This document shows, in pieces, positions 24,413 through 30,066 of a DNA stretch of 30,066 bases (position 1 is its first letter; each line of letters starts with the position of its first letter). The notes under the pieces are model-generated. The model saw nothing but the letters and a program-made list of their open reading frames with translations, was not told the origin of the DNA and did not search any database. Source of the stretch: Gammaproteobacteria bacterium (GTDB lineage Bacteria > Pseudomonadota > Gammaproteobacteria > UBA4575); NCBI GenBank assembly GCA_028281205.1, contig JANQKJ010000113.1, forward strand, positions 1 to 30,066, written 5' to 3'. The position numbers were made by a program, and so were the translations under genes.

Positions 24413-27004
24413 ATGCAAAGTGCTACTATTGTCATTCCCACGCTGAATGAAGGGCAGAATATTGACCCACTACTGGAAAAATTAACCCAAGTTATAGTGG
24501 CCGACTGCCACATCGATATTTTATTTGTCGATGATCACTCACAGGATGACACTGTGAGTAAAATTAATACATGGCACCAGAAACATGAATACATTTCAGT
24601 ATTACAAAGAACTGGAATTGCAGATTTAACCCAGTCCATTCTCGATGGTGTCAATAGTATTGACACTGAATTTGTATTGGTAATGGATGCTGACCTGAGT
24701 CATCCAGTTGAGCAAATACCTAATTTACTTAAGCCTTTAATCAACAATACTCATGATGTTGTGGTCGGCAGCCGCTATATAAAGAATGGCGGTATTAGCA
24801 ATTGGCCAGCTCATAGACGCTTATTATCCTGGATCGGAGGCCTACCTGCACGCGTATTGACTGATGTAAAAGACACAACATCAGGGTTCTTTGCCTGTCG
24901 TAAAAAATGCTTTGCCAGCATTGATGACAATGCCAAAGGATACAAAGTACTACTTGAATTACTTGCCTCCGGATTAGATAAATATCGTGTGACCGAATCA
25001 CCCATTGTTTTCACTGATCGAGTACTTGGAGAGTCAAAACTATCTAGCAAACAATTATTCCAGTATTTCCAGCGCTTACTTGAATTAAGCGGCGGCCGAG
25101 TAACAGGCTCAACTACTGGTAAATTTATGACTGTGGGTATTTTGGGAGTGATTGTTGATGCACTTTTTTTTCGCACCTTCATGTCTAACGGCTGGACAGT
25201 TAGTAATGCGCATATCACTAGTTTTTTTATTGCAGCAACATTTAATTATTTACTAAACTCAATCTGGTCATTCAAATTTTCCCATAATTCACTATCAAGC
25301 TGGGTCCATCGGGCCGTAAAATATATTTTCTTTGGCATGCTAGCTCTTACAATTCGTGGGGGCGTATTAGCTGTACTCATTAATCTATTCCATATAGATC
25401 CAAATATAGCCATTTTCCCTGCTATTATAGCCGCAGCAGTTATTAATTTTCTGGGCGCATCATTTATTGTTTTCCCCACAAATAGCAGCCTAGATAAAGC
25501 ACATAGCTCGATTAACTGGCGTGTGTTAGCTATTGCCTGTACCGGTTTTGTTATTGTTTTAAGATTTTTATATTTAGGTACTACCGAATTAATTCCGGAT
25601 GAAGCTTACTATTGGAATTATAAAGAGCACTTGAGCATTGGCTATTTAGACCATCCACCTATGATCGCATGGGTAATATGGCTAGGAACCAGTATGTTCG
25701 GCGATAATGAATTTGGTGTAAGAATTCTCCCTTATATCACTGGACTAGTCACTTTATATTTTATATTTCGCCTAACCTCACTATTGTTTGATAAAACTTC
25801 GGCTTATATCTCACTACTTATTACTTCCACTCTGCCATTCACAGCTGCCACAGGATTTCTTGCAACCACTGATGCATTGCAAGTAATGCTATGGGCAATA
25901 TCTTTATTTCTAGTTGCCAACATAGTGATTAATAAATCTTCATTATCATGGTTAGGCCTAGGCGCATGTATTGGTTTCGGCATGCTATCAAAATACTCGA
26001 TAGCATTAATAGCGATAAGCATGATTATTTTTATTATTGTTAATAGTGAATTACGTTTATGGTGGAAAAAACCAATAGTATATATAGCAGGAATTATTTC
26101 GTTTATTATATTTTCTCCAACGATTTACTGGAATGCACAAAATGAATGGAGCTCATTCTTATTCCAAACCACAAGACGCTTAGACAGAGAATCCGTATTT
26201 TCCACACACTACCTCATATTACATTTATTGATTTTACTTTCGCCTTTTATGCTGATGTTTGTAGTTAGTGCTTACAAGAATTTATCAGCTTTAATTAGTA
26301 ATAAACTAGATAATAAAGATTTACAGCGTTTATATAGACAATATTTCTTAATATTTACACTTGCCCCTTTAATTGTTTACATATATTTCAGCCTGAATCA
26401 TTACCCACGCTTTCATTGGACAGCACCGATTTGGTTACTTTCAATCCCATTACTAGCCTTTGCTCTTAGCCCAACATCAGGATTTATCCATAAAAAACTT
26501 TTTACTTCTTTAACATTATATTCTGCTGCTGGACTATGTTTAATCTATGGCGGATTATTGCACTACGCAGCATTGGGATTACCAATCAAAATTGATACTA
26601 ATATCACAGCTCATTACTTCTGGAAGCAAACAGCACAAGATCTACATGCCATTGAGCAAGCAGTCGAACAACAAACCGGTCAAAAACCACTCATAGTCGG
26701 TCTCAGCAAATGGTCCATTGCAAGTGCACTACGTTTTTATGACGCAGATAAACAAGTTGATAACATTGTTTCAAGAAACGCCATCGGTCGAACAGCTACT
26801 ATGTACGAACAATGGGTAAACCCCAAACAATGGACAGGCAAACCAGTGATATACGTCGCATTCGAGTCATCTGATCTGACAACTTCAAGGATTGACCAAC
26901 ACTCAATTCAATTGCAAGCTCCACAGAGTAAAAATATTCTTATAAATAACAATAAGTTACGAACCTTAGAATATCGTATCGCTAAACTATATAAACCCCA
27001 ATAA
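24413..27004 (+). CDS. three-domain GT2-GtrA-GT39-like polyprenyl-phosphate glycosyltransferase
   Basis: This 863-residue fusion has three parts. Residues 1-230 are a GT2 domain like dolichyl-phosphate mannose synthase (VIPTLNEG, VDD at 39-41, DAD at 92-94). Residues about 236-356 are a GtrA-like four-helix membrane domain, often linked to flipping polyprenyl-phosphate sugars. From about 370 on is a multi-span GT39/ArnT-like GT-C domain with ELIPDEAYYW (D396, E397) and DHPP (413-416), followed by a periplasmic tail. One chain could therefore load a sugar onto undecaprenyl phosphate, help flip it and transfer it on the periplasmic face. It is the last gene of the 16-kb run; a strong hairpin follows the stop. 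Donor sugar and acceptor are unknown. Confidence 0.85.
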   Translation: MQSATIVIPTLNEGQNIDPLLEKLTQVIVADCHIDILFVDDHSQDDTVSKINTWHQKHEYISVLQRTGIADLTQSILDGVNSIDTEFVLVMDADLSHPVEQIPNLLKPLINNTHDVVVGSRYIKNGGISNWPAHRRLLSWIGGLPARVLTDVKDTTSGFFACRKKCFASIDDNAKGYKVLLELLASGLDKYRVTESPIVFTDRVLGESKLSSKQLFQYFQRLLELSGGRVTGSTTGKFMTVGILGVIVDALFFRTFMSNGWTVSNAHITSFFIAATFNYLLNSIWSFKFSHNSLSSWVHRAVKYIFFGMLALTIRGGVLAVLINLFHIDPNIAIFPAIIAAAVINFLGASFIVFPTNSSLDKAHSSINWRVLAIACTGFVIVLRFLYLGTTELIPDEAYYWNYKEHLSIGYLDHPPMIAWVIWLGTSMFGDNEFGVRILPYITGLVTLYFIFRLTSLLFDKTSAYISLLITSTLPFTAATGFLATTDALQVMLWAISLFLVANIVINKSSLSWLGLGACIGFGMLSKYSIALIAISMIIFIIVNSELRLWWKKPIVYIAGIISFIIFSPTIYWNAQNEWSSFLFQTTRRLDRESVFSTHYLILHLLILLSPFMLMFVVSAYKNLSALISNKLDNKDLQRLYRQYFLIFTLAPLIVYIYFSLNHYPRFHWTAPIWLLSIPLLAFALSPTSGFIHKKLFTSLTLYSAAGLCLIYGGLLHYAALGLPIKIDTNITAHYFWKQTAQDLHAIEQAVEQQTGQKPLIVGLSKWSIASALRFYDADKQVDNIVSRNAIGRTATMYEQWVNPKQWTGKPVIYVAFESSDLTTSRIDQHSIQLQAPQSKNILINNNKLRTLEYRIAKLYKPQ

Positions 27005-27020
27005 AATCATACTTAAACTA

Positions 27021-27061
27021 ATGATTCCCCAGCCCTGCCGTTACAGAGCTGAGGGAATCAT
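27021..27061. terminator. strong hairpin after the GT2-GtrA-GT39 gene
   Basis: ATGATTCCC (27021-27029) pairs perfectly with GGGAATCAT (27053-27061). Inside, CAGC pairs with GCTG across a one-base bulge, and CTG with CAG around a CCGTTA loop. It starts 17 bases after the last stop codon of the long run. A run of seven A rather than T follows, so it is not a textbook intrinsic terminator; it could protect the 3' end or act with Rho. Confidence 0.45.
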
Positions 27062-27104
27062 GCATAAAAAAATACGCACTCAAACCAATCAAATTTTTCA
27101 AAAA

Positions 27105-27122
27105 ATTCAACTTTCGTTGAAT
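27105..27122. repeat. short GAAA-loop hairpin upstream of soxX
   Basis: ATTCAAC (27105-27111) pairs with GTTGAAT (27116-27122). Read on the minus strand the loop is GAAA and the stem is followed by a T-rich tract, a weak terminator pattern for antisense transcription; on the plus strand it could be an operator. No call between these is possible. Confidence 0.25.
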
Positions 27123-27257
27123 CCACCTACCAATACCGATGTAAAATCTAAACAAGTAGATAGGCGTTCTGACTCGCGTTATCATACAATAGCTAAGTAA
27201 TATTCCTTTTAAAAGACTAGGCTTATATTCTTAATTACTCGAGAGATAACGCTTTGC

Positions 27258-27599
27258 ATGTTTTGTAGACTCAACACTAGCAGACTATTTTTAAGTTTAA
27301 GTCTATTCGCGCTAGCATCACAAACATTAGCCAATCATGATGGTCAAAGTATCGCTTTTGATCGCTCCAAAGGGAATTGCCTTGCCTGCCATGCAATTGC
27401 TGGCGGAGAAAGCCCTGGCAACATAGGCCCCGAGTTATCAAATATGAAACAACGTTACCCAAATATACAACTACTTCGCGAAAGAATCTGGGATGAAACT
27501 AAATTCAATCCATATACAGTCATGCCACCTTTTGGCAAACATAAAATACTTAGTGAAGATGAAATTGACCAAGTTGTAAAATTTATTTACTCATTATAG
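27258..27599 (+). CDS. soxX: SoxX, monohaem cytochrome c of the SoxAX complex
   Basis: This 113-residue protein has a cleavable signal peptide (hydrophobic stretch ending at TLANH) and one c-type haem site, CLACH, followed by IAGGESPGNIGPEL as in SoxX. The distal Met ligand is in VMPPFGKH. With SoxA it starts periplasmic thiosulfate oxidation by attaching thiosulfate to the SoxY cysteine. A GAGAG about 12 bases upstream is a plausible ribosome binding site. It is the first gene of the sox operon and lies 10 bp before soxY. Confidence 0.9.
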   Translation: MFCRLNTSRLFLSLSLFALASQTLANHDGQSIAFDRSKGNCLACHAIAGGESPGNIGPELSNMKQRYPNIQLLRERIWDETKFNPYTVMPPFGKHKILSEDEIDQVVKFIYSL

Positions 27600-27609
27600 G
27601 TAGCAATAA

Positions 27610-28071
27610 ATGTTAAATAGCAATAAAAGAAATTTCTTATTACAAGTCATAAGTGTAGCTGCTTTATCTATGCTAGGTAGTATTAGCAGAGTATTTTCAG
27701 AGTGGCAGGAGTCTTTATTCACACACAAAGAACTTAATGAGGTCTTTAGTTCTCTGACTAATAATACTACTCCAACTGAAAGTGAAAATATTTACATTAA
27801 AGCACCAGAAATTGCTGAGAATGGAGCTGTAGTACCGATCACGGTTGATGCATCTATTCCAGATGTCACAAGTATCTCTATCATAGTTGACAATAATCCC
27901 AGCCCTCTTACTTCTTCTTTTGATATTAACACTCAACTGGAAGCCTACGTATCAACAAGGGTAAAGATGGCAAAATCTTCCAATATTATTGCACTTATAA
28001 CAACTAAGAATAATGAATTTTTCACTGCTTCAAAAAGTATCAAAGTGACCATTGGTGGTTGTGGCGGTTAG
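27610..28071 (+). CDS. soxY: SoxY, sulfur-compound carrier protein
   Basis: This 153-residue periplasmic protein ends in the diagnostic GGCGG motif, whose Cys carries the sulfur substrate on a swinging arm. The N-terminus SNKRNFLLQV with a hydrophobic core resembles a twin-arginine signal in which the first Arg is Lys. The central DVTSISIIVDNNPSP segment and the following beta-strands match SoxY. Its usual partner SoxZ is not encoded next to it: only 15 bp separate soxY from soxA. Confidence 0.92.
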   Translation: MLNSNKRNFLLQVISVAALSMLGSISRVFSEWQESLFTHKELNEVFSSLTNNTTPTESENIYIKAPEIAENGAVVPITVDASIPDVTSISIIVDNNPSPLTSSFDINTQLEAYVSTRVKMAKSSNIIALITTKNNEFFTASKSIKVTIGGCGG

Positions 28072-28086
28072 TTTATACATATAAAT

Positions 28087-28920
28087 ATGTATAAGAATAT
28101 TTGCTATTTTATTATTGCTTACCTTTGCCTTGGTGTTTCTCTATCGAATGCCGAGTCACAACTTAATGAGCCAAAAAAAGACTTAGAGCTAATACAAGGC
28201 TATTTTAAACAACGCTTTCCTGATATAGCGTTTGCTGAATTTGCCAATGGTGTTTATGCACTAGATATGACAGCACGTGAAAACTGGGAAGCGCTAGAGG
28301 AATTCCCTCCCTATGAAATGCATATCGATAGCGGCCAAATATTATGGCAAGAATATGCAAGCACCTATGAAACATGTTTTCCAGAAGGACCTGGCATTAA
28401 GCATTTATACCCATTATGGAATGATGAATTACAAACTGTAATTACTATACCTTATGCAATTAATTTATGCCGTAAACAAGCCAATTTAGAAGAATACGAT
28501 TACCTGAGTACAGAAATGAATAGTCTAGTGGCATTTATTGCCAATGAAAGTCGTGGAAATTTAATCAATGTGCAAGTATCCAATGATAGTGCTTTAAAAG
28601 CCTACCAGGCAGGAAAGAAATTTTATTTCACCCGTAGAGGGCAACTAAACTTTGCATGTTTTCATTGCCACTTCGACAATGCTGGCAAAAAATTACGCAC
28701 TGAATCACTAGGTCCCGCACTTGGCCAAACTACAGGCTGGCCAACTTATAGAAATAAATGGGGGGCACTGGGACCTCTACATAAACGCTATATTGGTTGT
28801 AATAAACAAGTACGCGCAGCGCCTTTAGCAGCACAAAGTGAAACATACCGCAACCTAGAATATTTCCATACTCATATGAATAATGGACTGCCCATTAATG
28901 GCCCTTCTGTAAGACGATAA
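28087..28920 (+). CDS. soxA: SoxA, monohaem-type SoxAX catalytic subunit
   Basis: This 277-residue protein has a signal peptide (cut near SNAES) and a C-terminal cytochrome domain with CFHCH as the haem site and YIGCNKQVRA, where the Cys is the expected persulfide haem ligand at the active site. The N-terminal half lacks a CxxCH but keeps two cysteines (ETCFPEG and LCRKQ), which in monohaem SoxA form a disulfide in place of the lost first haem. It forms the complex with SoxX encoded two genes upstream. Confidence 0.92.
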   Translation: MYKNICYFIIAYLCLGVSLSNAESQLNEPKKDLELIQGYFKQRFPDIAFAEFANGVYALDMTARENWEALEEFPPYEMHIDSGQILWQEYASTYETCFPEGPGIKHLYPLWNDELQTVITIPYAINLCRKQANLEEYDYLSTEMNSLVAFIANESRGNLINVQVSNDSALKAYQAGKKFYFTRRGQLNFACFHCHFDNAGKKLRTESLGPALGQTTGWPTYRNKWGALGPLHKRYIGCNKQVRAAPLAAQSETYRNLEYFHTHMNNGLPINGPSVRR

Positions 28921-28930
28921 TATTCTAACT

Positions 28931-29254
28931 ATGAAAAATTTAATTCTATTATTCAGCCTTGTTTCAATTTTATTAGTACCCTTACAGTCCTTAAGCATAG
29001 AAAATAACAACAAAAAACTGCATGATCATATAAGTTCACTTGAAGAACGCATAAATGGCGCAGCAAAACAACAAGCATTGTGGCGGGACACAGAAAAGTT
29101 ATTGTTAGAAGCCGAAAAACAACTTGCGAAAAACAATCTAGTCCATAGCCAAGAATTAATCGACCAGGTAGAGTTTCAACTTAAACAAAGCTTACAACAA
29201 TCACTTAATCAGCATGATATTGATAAACTCGTGCCATATTATTTAAAACACTAG
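28931..29254 (+). CDS. soxK: small periplasmic helical protein, probable SoxK (SoxAX-binding)
   Basis: This 107-residue protein has a signal peptide (residues 1-22, ending near SLSIE) and then a charged, coiled-coil-like helix rich in Glu, Lys and Gln. Its size, export signal and position directly after soxA (10 bp) match SoxK/SAXB, the SoxAX-binding protein described in green sulfur bacteria and sulfur-oxidising gammaproteobacteria. There are no catalytic motifs. Sequence identity to SoxK could not be tested; the call relies on position and architecture. Confidence 0.6.
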   Translation: MKNLILLFSLVSILLVPLQSLSIENNNKKLHDHISSLEERINGAAKQQALWRDTEKLLLEAEKQLAKNNLVHSQELIDQVEFQLKQSLQQSLNQHDIDKLVPYYLKH

Positions 29255-29261
29255 CAAATAC

Positions 29262-30066
29262 TTACAAAGTTTTTAATATCTCTATAGCTTCATCTTTACC
29301 GGGAAATTCTTGTTCTGATTCAGAAGCAATTTTCAAGTGCTCTTTAGCTTTAGCTATATCACCACCTTCACCTGTATGCGCCATACCAAGATGGTAATGT
29401 AACTCTGCTGCATTAGGTGCTAACGCCACTGCCCGTTCTAGTATTTCTATAGATTTGGCTATATTTCCCGCCCTATAATTTACCCATCCTACAGTATCTA
29501 AAGAAGCCGCTTGATTGATAGATTCTAGTTCGTTAGCGTACACAATAGCCTGATTAATATCTTCAGCACTAGCCTCACTATCAACTAATATCATAGCTAG
29601 ATTATTTTTTGACAATACAGAAGTTGGTACTTTTTCAATAATATTTTCATAGGTAGAGATAGCTTTTGCTCTATCGCCTTGCTGATAATATGCTAGGGCT
29701 AGTTCGAGACCAAGTCTCTCGGTTCCTGCACCACGATTATAGCCTTGCTCTAAGGCACGAATTGCTTTTTCTCTATCACCTTGCGCGATATATGTTAAAG
29801 AAAGACCACGATAAGGCACCCACCATTGATCGTTTACTTTGATCGCTGACTCAAAACTGTTTTTAGCTAACACATAATCTTGCTTAGATAATGCCACCTC
29901 ACCAAGCAAATTATATGGTACTAAATATTCAGGATCATCTTTAATATACTGGTTAAGTAAGGCAATGGCTTTATCTTCCATATCTTGAGATAAGTATAAT
30001 CTGACCAAGCCAGTTAATGGTTCGTTAGCTCTAGGCTGTTTATCTAGAGCAATCAGATATTGTTTT
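29262..30066 (-). CDS. TPR-repeat protein, N-terminus beyond the right edge
   Basis: This minus-strand frame stays open to the window edge, so the gene is partial; the TTG at 30008 is an internal Leu codon, not the start, because in-frame coding (ending PLTGLVRLYL) continues upstream. The visible part is a series of about seven tetratricopeptide repeats (for example YLVPYNLLGEVALSKQDY and AELHYHLGMAHTGEG) and ends in EILKTL. Such proteins are scaffolds, often in exopolysaccharide or PEP-CTERM systems, but no specific role is shown. It converges on soxK with 7 bp between stops. Confidence 0.85.
   Translation of the reverse strand, partial: KQYLIALDKQPRANEPLTGLVRLYLSQDMEDKAIALLNQYIKDDPEYLVPYNLLGEVALSKQDYVLAKNSFESAIKVNDQWWVPYRGLSLTYIAQGDREKAIRALEQGYNRGAGTERLGLELALAYYQQGDRAKAISTYENIIEKVPTSVLSKNNLAMILVDSEASAEDINQAIVYANELESINQAASLDTVGWVNYRAGNIAKSIEILERAVALAPNAAELHYHLGMAHTGEGGDIAKAKEHLKIASESEQEFPGKDEAIEILKTL

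Noticed and set aside
24811..25218. 135-codon open frame antisense to the GT2-GtrA-GT39 gene
   Set aside because: The opposite strand encodes clear GT2 and GtrA sequence; the antisense product has no recognisable features.
1..30066. CRISPR arrays, tRNA or rRNA genes, insertion sequences
   Set aside because: No regularly spaced repeats, cloverleaf sequences, rRNA segments or transposase genes were recognised on reading both strands.

Overview
The window looks like part of a chromosome of a Gram-negative, probably gammaproteobacterial, sulfur-oxidising organism of fairly low GC. The pointers are LptF/LptG (LPS export), c-type cytochromes and SoxY/SoxX/SoxA for periplasmic thiosulfate oxidation. 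No rRNA, tRNA, transposase, integrase or CRISPR array was recognised. Taxonomy below the class level cannot be supported from the sequence alone.

Region 1 (1-10.6 kb) is a lipid-assembly locus in several short transcription units on both strands. A minus-strand trio comprises a Tam41-like cytidylyltransferase, a DAG-kinase-fold lipid kinase and a CDP-alcohol phosphatidyltransferase. It is followed by a plus-strand metallophosphoesterase, lptF-lptG (minus) and a sugar/alcohol-phosphate nucleotidyltransferase (plus). Next come a minus-strand pair made of a GNAT-fold protein (candidate bacterial ceramide synthase) and a second nucleotidyltransferase, then a fatty-acid/sphingolipid hydroxylase (minus) and a HIT protein (plus).

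Region 2 (10.9-27.0 kb) is one continuous plus-strand run of twelve genes with no gap above about 50 bp. Its first four genes are the recognisable bacterial ceramide set: acyl-AMP ligase/acyl-ACP synthetase, CerR-type reductase, dedicated acyl carrier protein and serine palmitoyltransferase. They run directly into a sialic-acid set: NeuB, NeuC, a PLD-like protein, two paralogous GT-B-like surface-carbohydrate proteins, a methyltransferase and NeuA. After these come a Rieske plus metallo-beta-lactamase-fold protein closely resembling animal CMP-Neu5Ac hydroxylase (CMAH), and an 863-residue GT2-GtrA-GT39-like fusion.

Read together, regions 1 and 2 could make a hydroxylated ceramide, give it a phosphate-linked head group and build a sialylated, possibly N-glycolylated (Neu5Gc), glycan. 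Joining the two halves into a bacterial sialo-sphingolipid is an inference from co-location, not something the sequence proves. It is the most interesting hypothesis in the window.

Region 3 (27.2-29.3 kb) is a sox operon, soxX-soxY-soxA-soxK, unusual in lacking soxZ between soxY and soxA. It converges on a minus-strand TPR-repeat gene that runs off the right edge.
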